Source of the DNA: an uncultured Ruminococcus sp.
GTDB lineage: Bacteria > Bacillota > Clostridia > Oscillospirales > Ruminococcaceae
Direction of reading: 5' to 3'
Assembly (NCBI GenBank): GCA_946612185.1
Contig: CAMOEP010000056.1
Coordinates: 1-10,412, forward strand
Length of the DNA stretch: 10,412 nucleotides
Shown one piece after another: positions 1 to 7,239 of the stretch (within the stretch, counting starts at the first letter, position 1; each line of letters begins with the position of its first letter). The notes below the pieces were generated by a model, which did not search any database, was not told where the DNA came from, and saw only the letters and a program-made list of their open reading frames with translations. The position numbers and the translations under genes are program-made.

Positions 1-72
1 GCGAGCGACAACGTGGGGGCGGTCAAGCTGGCTCAGCTTGAAAAAGTAAATGCTGCTGCCCTGATTATTATC

Positions 73-100
73 CCCAATGTCCTTGACATGAAACATTGGG
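73..100. repeat. Perfect 8-bp inverted repeat upstream of addB
   Basis: CCCAATGT (73-80) and ACATTGGG (93-100) are exact reverse complements separated by 12 bases. The separating bases contain the TTGACA hexamer (83-88) of the candidate addB promoter. No T-run follows, so this does not look like an intrinsic terminator. It may be an operator for a dimeric regulator, or chance. Confidence 0.5.
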
Positions 101-112
101 TTGTAGTAAAAT
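83..112 (+). promoter_or_regulatory. Candidate sigma-A promoter for addBA
   Basis: A perfect -35 hexamer TTGACA (83-88) is followed after 18 bases by TAAAAT (107-112), which matches the TATAAT consensus at five of six positions. Transcription would start near 119, leaving a leader of about 20 bases that contains the addB ribosome binding site. The spacing is one base longer than the optimal 17. Confidence 0.5.
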
Positions 113-128
113 TAAGGTAGTATATTTT

Positions 129-136
129 AAGGAGGG
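129..136 (+). promoter_or_regulatory. Ribosome binding site of addB
   Basis: AAGGAGGG lies five bases before the ATG at 142. It is a near-perfect complement to the 16S anti-Shine-Dalgarno sequence and fixes the addB start. Confidence 0.85.
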
Positions 137-141
137 CGATT

Positions 142-3100
142 ATGCTTGAATTGATAACCGGTTCTTCCGGCTCTGGAAAAACTACCCTCCTGTTCCGGAA
201 AATCCGCAAAAGCGTGGAGGACGGCAGGAAAGTCATTATCATCGTACCCGAACAGTATTCCTATGAATTCGATAGGTCACTATATAAATTCCTTGGCGCA
301 TCACTCTTTAACAGCATCGAGTCCCACAGCTTCACCAGCCTTTCAAGAGCGCTGTTCCAGCAGTTCGGTGAGGACAGCAGAACCGGCGAGTATGCCGACG
401 AATTCGCCAGAATGATACTCAGCTTTCAGGCGATAGATTCCGCTAAGGGTCTGCTCAGCTTCTTCGGCAGACAGTGCGAGAAAAAGGGCTTCGCTGAACA
501 GGTAATGCAGCTTATCACGGATATGAAGCGCTCCGGCATCACCACCGATAAACTCCGCAAGCTTCCCGTGACTGATACCCGCCTTGCAGAGAAAGTCGGG
601 GACATCGTGGAGATATATATGGAATACGACAGGTTCATGGAGGAATACGGCTTCAAGGACGCTCTGGATAACGTCCGGCTTGCGGCGGATACTGCCGGGA
701 AACATCGCTATTTCAAGGACTGCGACGTTTTCCTTGACGAGTTTGAGAGTTTCACCGGCGACCAGATAGATATGCTCCGGGTCATTCTTTCCCAGGCTGA
801 TACCGTTTCTGCCGCTTTCAGGACGGATAACATAGGCGCCGGAAAATTCACCCTCTTTGAGACTGTTAACGACACCTGCCTTGAACTGAAACAAATAGCC
901 GCTGACCTTGGAATAAAGTTCGATGTTACGCCCTGTACCGGCACTTACAGATTCCAGTCGCCAGACCTTGCGGCAGTCAGCGAGCAGATAATGCGCAATA
1001 TCTCCTACGACCCGGAAAATGCCCCAGAACCACGGAATGTCAGCGTTTTCGAGGCGAAGGATATGTACTCTGAGTGCGAGTACGTCTGCGCTGCTATCCG
1101 CAGGCTGATAAGCGAGAGCGATGACCTGAAATACAGCGATATTGCGGTACTTTCCAACACTATGCCCCAATACGGTGAGATACTCTCCGCTGCTTTCCGC
1201 AGGTACGATATACCATTTTTCCTCAGCAGCGAAAAGACCGTTTCACATACGCCGCTGATGTCGTTTTTCACCTGCCTGCTTGACATTCTCACCGCAAAGA
1301 ACTTCCGGACAGAGCATATCCTCCGGCTTATAAAGTGCGGAATACTTGAGATCCCACTTGAGGACTGCTCGCTTTTGGAGAATTACTGCTACAAGTGGGG
1401 CATCGAGGGCAAGATGTGGGGGGAGCATTTCATCGCCGCTGATGACGACCTGGAGCGCCTTGAAAAGCTCCGCTCGGACATTATCCGCCCCTTAAAGGCC
1501 CTCCGCCGCAAGGTCAGCAAGCCCATGCCGGCAGTGGAGATATGTAAGCTGATTTATGGGTATATCGACAAGTCCGGCGCTGAAAAAAGCATCGGGCGGC
1601 TTATGTATGCCCTGATACAGCGTGACCGTGACTTTGAAGCCGCTGAGCAGAAGCGCCTGTGGACTTGCCTTATGCAGATACTCGACAGTATAGCTTCCAC
1701 CCTGGCTGACCGGGAAACGGATATCCACAGTTTTTCACGGCTTGCACGTTCCATGATAGCCCGGACTACCTACTCCGTTCCTCCTCAGACCCTTGACTCC
1801 GTGACCGCCGCTTCTGCCCGCACCGCAAGACTGAGTTCACCGAAAGTGGTATTCGTAATGGGCGCTTGCGACGGCGATTTTCCAAATCAGGTAAGCCTGC
1901 ACGGACTGTTCTCCGAGGCGGATAAGCAGGTACTCACCCAGCACAAGACCCGTATCTCACGCCCTCTTTCGGAACTTATCGCCTCCGAGCGGCTTATCGT
2001 ATACAAGGCTATGTCCTCAGCATCTCACCGGCTTTTCGTCAGCTATCCGCTTTCGGATACCAGCGGTCAGGAGAAGTACCGGGCGCAGCCGGTTGACCAG
2101 CTTCGCAGCATATTCGGCGCAAAACTGCGGATAATCACCGAGGATCATCTTTCCCCCGGATTCTATGCGGTAACTCCTCATGCGGCGTTCTACCACTATA
2201 TGCTCAGCCGGAGCGACCGCAGCAGCGACATTGCGTCCATTGAACTTATCCTCTCGGAAATGCCGGAATACAGCGGCAGAATTGAAAGTATCCTCAGCAG
2301 GAGCATACTTTCCAAGAAATTCACAGTTGCCCCGGAGATAATGCAGAAACTCCGCCGTTTCGACGACCTGCGCCTTTCTGCATCAGCCGTGGAGGACTTC
2401 TATAAATGCCCGTTCATGCACTTCTGCAAGGCATTTCTGAGACTTTACAAGCAGGAGAAGGTTGACCTGGACGCTTCCGTTTCCGGAACTATCGCCCATG
2501 AGTGCATGGAGCAGATAATCAGCCACCGTACCAAGTCAGACTTCATCGCCCTTACTGCCGAGCAGATACAGGCGGAGATACGCTCCATTGCGGAGCATCA
2601 CCGTGATACGGAAATGGCAGGAGATTTCGGAAAAACTGCCCGTTTCCGCCTGCTTTTCGACAAGCTTACCGAGCGGCTGACTACTGCGATAGTCTTTGTT
2701 CAGCACTCCCTCATGGCATCGGATTTCGTTCCCACCGCCTTTGAGCTGAATATCAACCGCCGCCGTCCGCTGACTCTCCGCTTTGCACCTGGCAGAAAGC
2801 TGACATTCGGCGGAGTAATTGACCGTGTGGACGTTTGTGGCACAGGAGGGGAGAGGTACGTCCGGATAATGGACTACAAGAGCAGCCGCAAGGAACTTTC
2901 CCCGGTGTATATCGCCAACGGTCTGAACCTGCAAATGCTGCTGTACCTTTTCGCCGTCACCGACGAAGGTGGAAGTTTCTCAAAGTTCACGCCGGCTGGA
3001 ACGCTCTACTCCCCGTTCCTTATAAAGAAGGTGGAGGAAGAGAGTACCCACATAAACGAGCCTAATGAGAGCGCTATCCGCCAGAACCTTACCGCCAGCG

Positions 3101-3486
3101 GTCTGGTACTGGGCAGGGACGAGGTCGCTGAGGCTATGGAGCATGGTGTGGAGGGAAAGTTCGTGCCTGTTAAGAAGAACCGCTCCGGTGAGTACGCCGC
3201 AAGGCAGGATCACAGCATCTCCGGCGCTTCACTGAACAGTCTGCGTGAGTTCACCTACGATAAACTGCGAAATATGGCGCTTACCCTGATGCGAGGGGAA
3301 GTGCCGGCTGCACCCTTTGCCGGGGCAGGAATGAAGCCCTGCAACTTCTGTGACTACGGGGATATATGCGCTGTTACAGGCGACACAAACGATCGTCACG
3401 GCGACCCGGAAGCAGAGGAATATATCCGCAGTCTGCTTGATGACAAACACGATAAAAAGGAGGATAATTCAGATGAACTGGACTAA
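142..3486 (+). CDS. addB: ATP-dependent helicase/nuclease subunit B (AddB/RexB)
   Basis: This is the B subunit of the AddAB helicase-nuclease, which unwinds and resects DNA double-strand ends in the cytoplasm and hands 3' single strands to RecA; in the family AddB also reads Chi sites. The protein is 1114 residues, close to the usual 1100-1170. It opens with a Walker A motif, GSSGSGKT (residues 8-15). A helicase-core segment GACDGDFP lies at 574-581. The C-terminal PD-(D/E)XK nuclease shows an IDRVD segment (D894, D897) and the catalytic DYK at 911-913. Four cysteines in the AddB iron-sulfur arrangement are present: C756 before the nuclease, and C1067, C1070 and C1076 after it. The last 35 or so residues are a highly charged tail whose codons carry the addA ribosome binding site. 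A strong Shine-Dalgarno supports the ATG at 142. I see no frameshift or missing key residue. Confidence 0.96.
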   Translation: MLELITGSSGSGKTTLLFRKIRKSVEDGRKVIIIVPEQYSYEFDRSLYKFLGASLFNSIESHSFTSLSRALFQQFGEDSRTGEYADEFARMILSFQAIDSAKGLLSFFGRQCEKKGFAEQVMQLITDMKRSGITTDKLRKLPVTDTRLAEKVGDIVEIYMEYDRFMEEYGFKDALDNVRLAADTAGKHRYFKDCDVFLDEFESFTGDQIDMLRVILSQADTVSAAFRTDNIGAGKFTLFETVNDTCLELKQIAADLGIKFDVTPCTGTYRFQSPDLAAVSEQIMRNISYDPENAPEPRNVSVFEAKDMYSECEYVCAAIRRLISESDDLKYSDIAVLSNTMPQYGEILSAAFRRYDIPFFLSSEKTVSHTPLMSFFTCLLDILTAKNFRTEHILRLIKCGILEIPLEDCSLLENYCYKWGIEGKMWGEHFIAADDDLERLEKLRSDIIRPLKALRRKVSKPMPAVEICKLIYGYIDKSGAEKSIGRLMYALIQRDRDFEAAEQKRLWTCLMQILDSIASTLADRETDIHSFSRLARSMIARTTYSVPPQTLDSVTAASARTARLSSPKVVFVMGACDGDFPNQVSLHGLFSEADKQVLTQHKTRISRPLSELIASERLIVYKAMSSASHRLFVSYPLSDTSGQEKYRAQPVDQLRSIFGAKLRIITEDHLSPGFYAVTPHAAFYHYMLSRSDRSSDIASIELILSEMPEYSGRIESILSRSILSKKFTVAPEIMQKLRRFDDLRLSASAVEDFYKCPFMHFCKAFLRLYKQEKVDLDASVSGTIAHECMEQIISHRTKSDFIALTAEQIQAEIRSIAEHHRDTEMAGDFGKTARFRLLFDKLTERLTTAIVFVQHSLMASDFVPTAFELNINRRRPLTLRFAPGRKLTFGGVIDRVDVCGTGGERYVRIMDYKSSRKELSPVYIANGLNLQMLLYLFAVTDEGGSFSKFTPAGTLYSPFLIKKVEEESTHINEPNESAIRQNLTASGLVLGRDEVAEAMEHGVEGKFVPVKKNRSGEYAARQDHSISGASLNSLREFTYDKLRNMALTLMRGEVPAAPFAGAGMKPCNFCDYGDICAVTGDTNDRHGDPEAEEYIRSLLDDKHDKKEDNSDELD
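3454..3463 (+). promoter_or_regulatory. Ribosome binding site of addA inside addB
   Basis: AAAAAGGAGG lies nine bases before the ATG at 3473 and within the last codons of addB. It selects this ATG over the in-frame ATGs further upstream (for example at 3350), which lack such a site and lie within addB. Confidence 0.85.
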
Positions 3487-6400
3487 ACAGCAGCAGGAAG
3501 CTATCGACGCAAGGAACTGCTCCGTTATCGTGTCCGCCGCAGCAGGCAGCGGAAAAACTGCCGTTCTGACCGAGCGCCTTTCCCAGCTTCTTGCAGACGA
3601 AAGCTCCGGTGTCCGGGCAGACAGGATAGCGATAGTTACCTTTACCCGTGCGGCGGCGGCAGAGATGAAAAAGCGCCTTGACGTGAAACTCCGTGAACGC
3701 ATCGCCCTCGACCCCTCCGACCAGCATCTTCTCCGCCAGCAGACACTTCTTCAAAGCGCAAGGATATGCACTATAAACGCCTTCTGCTTCGACCTTCTCA
3801 GGGACAATATCACCGACCAGGGCATTACCGCTTCATTCACGCCACTTGACGGCACTGACGACCTGACATTGCGTCAGCAGGCAATGGACGAACTTCTCCA
3901 GTGGTACAACGATAACCGCTATGAGGACATTTCCCGGCTGTACGACAAGCTTTGCATAAACGGCGAGAGCAGTCTCACCGGGGCAATACGGCTTATGGAC
4001 AGCTTTCTTTCCTCGGAAGCGGTGCGGAGTATGTGGCTTGACAAGGCGGCGCAGGAGTACCAGAAGCCCTTTGAAAAATCGGTCTACTTCACAGATCTTT
4101 TAAGCGTGTGCAGGCGCAAGCTTAACTCGCTCCTTGCGAAGATCGACGACTATACCGCCGTTATCCCGCTTATTTTCGAGGAGGGAACTAATGAACCGGT
4201 ATGCGGAAAATTCCTGGAATCGGCTGCTAAGGAGTACGAAGCAGTTTCGGACATTTCCGCTGCACTTGCACGGGGAGAATTTCCTGGCGTGGACATTCTC
4301 AGCCGTGAGATATTCGGCAGACTTCCGGCTATCAAAAAGAACGTGAAGTCCTCCGAGGCGTACAAGAACCTGTTCACCAAAAAGCGTGACGGTGTAAAAA
4401 AGGAGGTCAGGGAACTTGTTTCCCTTATATCCTCCGCCGGTGATAACTTTGCTGAAACTGCTGACGTGGCGCTGCTTCTTATTGACGCTGTACGGCGGTA
4501 TCAGGATATTCTCTGGCAGCATAAGTGCGAGCGCAACGCTATCAGCTTCGACGATGGCGAACGGCTTGTCCTCGACCTGCTTATCAGCTTCGACAGTGAG
4601 GGCAGGATAGTTCCCTCGGAGACTGCAAAGCGGATATCGGAGCAGTTCGACATAATCATGATAGACGAGTACCAGGACTCAAACAACAAGCAAGACCTTA
4701 TCTTCAAGCTTATCTCCCGGAACTTCCGCCACGACCCAAGCGGCGCTCCCATGTACGGCGACAACGCATTTCTTGTGGGTGATGTGAAGCAGTCTATCTA
4801 CGGATTCCGCCTTGCAAATCCCGAAAACTTCCGGAGAACTCTGGCGGTATCTGTTCCCTACTCTGAGGAGGAAAAGTCACCTAACCGGAAGATATTCCTG
4901 AACCAGAATTTCCGCAGTTCTCAGGAAGTAATTGCCTTTGTGAACTACTTCTTCTCACTTATTATGGGTGACATTTACGACGAGAACGAGCGGCTGAAAT
5001 TCGGCGCTTCCTACTACGGCGAACCCGATACATCACGCCGCACAACTTTCAACATTTTTGCCGATGCTGACAAAACTGACACCCCTGACGAGACTTATGA
5101 GGACACCTCTGATGCTGACCTTGACAAGGAGGCGGAGTACACGGCGGAGATAATTTCCGCAATGCTGGATTCCGGCACGCTTGTTACGCTTACTGACGGA
5201 AAGGTGCGCCCCTGCAAGCCCTCGGATTTTGCGATACTTGTGCGCAAGAACAAAAATGCGGCAAAGTTCGTCAGCGCTCTTGAACGCCGGGGAATATCCT
5301 CTCGTGGTACTGAGGAAAAAGGGTACCTGAAAGCCACTGAGATAGCCATACTTCTCGACCTGCTCAGGGTCATAAGCAATCCGCTTCTTGACATTCCGAT
5401 GGCGGCAGTCCTGACCTCGCCCATGTTCATGTTCACCGTTGACGATATCTCCTACCTGCGTTCTTTCGGGCTTCACCGGAAGTACTTCTCGCTGATGACT
5501 GATGCGGCGGAGGGAAAGCTTGACGGCTTCGCTAACCTTGACCTTGCCAGCAGATGCCGCAGTTTCCTTGATACCCTTGAGCAGTTCCGGCTCAGTTCCA
5601 TAACTATGACCGTCAGCCAGCTTATCACCTCTATCTACGACACCACCGACTTTATCGCCGTTATGCAGCAGATGAAGGACGGCGAGAAAAAGCGTGCCAA
5701 CCTCCGGGCAATGATCCACCACGCCGTCAGCTACGAAACTTCCGCTTCCTTTGACGGCGGCAGCAGTCTTGGCGGATTTATCCGGTACATTGACCGCATA
5801 CTTGAAGTAGGTGACTTCGACCAGAGCAAGATAGCCGCCGCAGAGGGCGATTATGTCATCGTGGAAACTATCCACAAGTCCAAGGGACTGGAGTATCCGT
5901 TTGTATTTATCGGTGAAACACGGGCATCTTTCAACATGACCTCGGAGCATATCATGTTCGGAGCAGAGGGACGTATGGGTATGCGCCTGTACGACCACAA
6001 AAACGTCCGCAGCTATAAGACTTTCCAGCATTACCTGCTATCCGCCGACTGCCGCCAGCAGATAGTTGAGGAGGAGATGCGGCTTCTGTATGTCGCAATG
6101 ACCCGTGCCAAGCAGCAGCTTTTCATAAATCTTGACTACCAGGGAACGGCTGTTAAGGAAACTCAGCGGCTTATTGAACAGTACTGCATAAGCAACAGTT
6201 CCGCCGCAGATATCATCTACGGTGCGAAGAACTATGCCGCATGGCTGTGGCTTGCGCTGATGTTTCACGCAGATTTTGCTGAGATAATGAGCGAACTTGA
6301 CCCGGACGTACCGCTTCCGGCGCACGACTTTGAGGAAAAGCTGTTTACATGGCGGATATTCACTGATATTGCGTCGGTAAAGGAAATTGCACCGGAGAGC

Positions 6401-7114
6401 GAAAAGGTTTGCCAGCCGGATATGGAACTTGTGGAGCAGCTTCATAGGATAATGACTTCCCCCTATGACAGGACTCTCTCCGAAATGCCGGCAAAACTGA
6501 GCGTTACTGAGATAACCCGCAAGCTTTCCAGGGAACTTCCCACCGACCTGAAGCTTGGCACGCCCGATTTCATTACCGGCGGCAGGAAACTCACCGGCGC
6601 TGACCGTGGTACGGCTATCCACACGTTCTTCCAGTACTGCAACATGAACGAGGCTAAAGCTGACCCGTCAGCAGAGGTGGAACGTGTGCGGCAGAAGGGC
6701 TACCTGAACCAGGCGCAGGCGGATTCTATCGACGTTTCCCGGATAAGAGCGTTCTTTGCCAGTGACCTGTACCGGCGCATGAGTTTGCTTCCGCCGGAAA
6801 AAGTCAGCCGTGAGCGAAAGTTCATGGCAGCGCTTTCTGACCTTGATATATCCGGTGAGAAGATCGACGTTCTCAGGCGTTCCGACGCTATGATAAAGGG
6901 TATCATCGACCTTATGTTCGAGGAGGATGAGGGTATAACTATCGTGGACTACAAGTCTGACGTGAATATCTCCGCCAATGCCCTGAAAGAGAAGTACACC
7001 ATGCAGCTTATGCTGTATAAAGCTGCCGTGGAAAAAATTACCGGCAAGACCGTCCGGGAATGTTGTCTTTACTCCATCGCTTTGGGTAAGGAGATAATTA
7101 TATACAAGGTGTAA
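3473..7114 (+). CDS. addA: ATP-dependent helicase/nuclease subunit A (AddA)
   Basis: This is the A subunit of AddAB, a UvrD-family (SF1A) 3'-5' helicase fused to a nuclease, and it supplies the main motor of double-strand-end resection. From the ATG at 3473 it is 1213 residues, the normal AddA length. In order it shows a Q motif (TKQQQEAI, from residue 4), Walker A AAAGSGKT (22-29), motif II IDEYQD (397-402), motif III GDVKQSIYGFR (436-446), motif IV NQNFRS (477-482), motif V THKSKGLE-like TIHKSKGLE (799-807) and motif VI LLYVAMTRAK (871-880). The C-terminal RecB-type nuclease has D1146 and the catalytic DYK at 1159-1161. The start overlaps addB by 14 bases in another frame, so translation is probably coupled and gives matched subunits. 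All expected catalytic residues are present. An in-frame extension back to 3350 is possible on paper, but it falls within addB and lacks a ribosome site. Confidence 0.97.
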   Translation: MNWTKQQQEAIDARNCSVIVSAAAGSGKTAVLTERLSQLLADESSGVRADRIAIVTFTRAAAAEMKKRLDVKLRERIALDPSDQHLLRQQTLLQSARICTINAFCFDLLRDNITDQGITASFTPLDGTDDLTLRQQAMDELLQWYNDNRYEDISRLYDKLCINGESSLTGAIRLMDSFLSSEAVRSMWLDKAAQEYQKPFEKSVYFTDLLSVCRRKLNSLLAKIDDYTAVIPLIFEEGTNEPVCGKFLESAAKEYEAVSDISAALARGEFPGVDILSREIFGRLPAIKKNVKSSEAYKNLFTKKRDGVKKEVRELVSLISSAGDNFAETADVALLLIDAVRRYQDILWQHKCERNAISFDDGERLVLDLLISFDSEGRIVPSETAKRISEQFDIIMIDEYQDSNNKQDLIFKLISRNFRHDPSGAPMYGDNAFLVGDVKQSIYGFRLANPENFRRTLAVSVPYSEEEKSPNRKIFLNQNFRSSQEVIAFVNYFFSLIMGDIYDENERLKFGASYYGEPDTSRRTTFNIFADADKTDTPDETYEDTSDADLDKEAEYTAEIISAMLDSGTLVTLTDGKVRPCKPSDFAILVRKNKNAAKFVSALERRGISSRGTEEKGYLKATEIAILLDLLRVISNPLLDIPMAAVLTSPMFMFTVDDISYLRSFGLHRKYFSLMTDAAEGKLDGFANLDLASRCRSFLDTLEQFRLSSITMTVSQLITSIYDTTDFIAVMQQMKDGEKKRANLRAMIHHAVSYETSASFDGGSSLGGFIRYIDRILEVGDFDQSKIAAAEGDYVIVETIHKSKGLEYPFVFIGETRASFNMTSEHIMFGAEGRMGMRLYDHKNVRSYKTFQHYLLSADCRQQIVEEEMRLLYVAMTRAKQQLFINLDYQGTAVKETQRLIEQYCISNSSAADIIYGAKNYAAWLWLALMFHADFAEIMSELDPDVPLPAHDFEEKLFTWRIFTDIASVKEIAPESEKVCQPDMELVEQLHRIMTSPYDRTLSEMPAKLSVTEITRKLSRELPTDLKLGTPDFITGGRKLTGADRGTAIHTFFQYCNMNEAKADPSAEVERVRQKGYLNQAQADSIDVSRIRAFFASDLYRRMSLLPPEKVSRERKFMAALSDLDISGEKIDVLRRSDAMIKGIIDLMFEEDEGITIVDYKSDVNISANALKEKYTMQLMLYKAAVEKITGKTVRECCLYSIALGKEIIIYKV

Positions 7115-7123
7115 ATTCATTCG

Positions 7124-7154
7124 GTTTTACAGTGTACCCCGTGAAAACTTTTTT
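7124..7154 (+). terminator. Weak candidate terminator after addA
   Basis: GTTTT (7124-7128) can pair with AAAAC (7144-7148), with two further pairs across a one-base bulge, and TTTTTT (7149-7154) follows directly. The stem is short and AT-rich, so termination would be inefficient and some addBA transcripts may read into htrA. Confidence 0.3.
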
Positions 7155-7160
7155 AGGTCT

Positions 7161-7177
7161 TTATCATATTCTTATCA
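7161..7177 (+). promoter_or_regulatory. TTATCA direct-repeat pair, possible activator site
   Basis: TTATCA occurs at 7161-7166 and 7172-7177, separated by five bases, so the two copies repeat every 11 bp (one helical turn). The second copy ends 10 bases before the -10 box, where a -35 element would normally sit. Direct hexamers with five-base spacing are the classic binding layout of OmpR-family response regulators (PhoP and CiaR boxes). The regulator here is unknown. Confidence 0.4.
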
Positions 7178-7187
7178 CATTAAGATA

Positions 7188-7193
7188 TATAAT
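7188..7193 (+). promoter_or_regulatory. -10 box of the htrA promoter
   Basis: A perfect TATAAT is embedded in a TA-rich tract. At 17 bases upstream the sequence is CATATT, a poor -35, so this promoter looks dependent on an activator. Transcription would start near 7200, giving a leader of about 40 bases. The surrounding TA repeats mean neighbouring registers are also possible. Confidence 0.5.
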
Positions 7194-7216
7194 ATATTAA
7201 TATAAAAACTTTTGCT

Positions 7217-7236
7217 GAAAGAAATCGAGGTCTTTC
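7217..7236 (+). promoter_or_regulatory. htrA ribosome site within a small inverted repeat
   Basis: The Shine-Dalgarno GAGGT (7227-7231) lies eight bases before the ATG at 7240. It sits between GAAAGA (7217-7222) and TCTTTC (7231-7236), a perfect 6-bp inverted repeat with an 8-base loop containing GAGG. The stem is weak, so it may have no effect. Confidence 0.5.
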
Positions 7237-7239
7237 CCT

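Larger units (their letters stand above)
1..120. other. Left-edge open frame, strand uncertain
   Basis: Two competing readings are open to the left edge. On the + strand, frame 1 is open from base 1 to a TAG at 118-120 (39 codons, C-terminus MKHWVVVKLR), which would be the tail of an upstream gene ending 21 bases before addB. On the - strand, an ATG at 94-96 opens a frame running off the edge (32 codons, beginning MFHVKDIGDNNQ), which would be a gene divergent from addB. Both have natural-looking codon use. The - strand ATG has no Shine-Dalgarno sequence in front of it. The + strand reading would run through the dyad and candidate promoter. I recognise neither protein, and only one reading, or neither, can be real. 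Confidence 0.3.
7115..7239 (+). other. AT-rich addA-htrA intergenic region
   Basis: These 125 bases hold, in order, a weak hairpin with a T6 run, the TTATCA direct-repeat pair, a perfect TATAAT box and the htrA ribosome site. Two short words recur in the same order: AAAACTTTT at 7144-7152 and 7205-7213, and AGGTCTTT at 7155-7162 and 7228-7235. This could reflect a partial duplication. I find no small coding frame with a ribosome site and no recognisable riboswitch. Confidence 0.6.

Noticed and set aside
73..112. Intrinsic terminator of an upstream gene
   Set aside because: The dyad has a 12-base spacer and no T-run follows.
343..1170. 275-codon open frame on the - strand inside addB
   Set aside because: It lies antisense to a well-supported gene and its translation resembles no family.
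3350..3472. Longer addA start at 3350
   Set aside because: The 41 extra residues lie inside addB, have no ribosome site and precede the normal N-terminal Q motif of AddA. The ATG at 3473 has AAAAAGGAGG in front of it.
5033..6031. 332-codon open frame on the - strand inside addA
   Set aside because: It is antisense to conserved helicase motifs of AddA and its translation is Cys/His/Val-rich with no recognisable domain. It is a shadow of the sense codon bias.
7115..7239. Riboswitch or small RNA before htrA
   Set aside because: The likely leader is only about 40 bases and shows no known aptamer pattern or strong fold.
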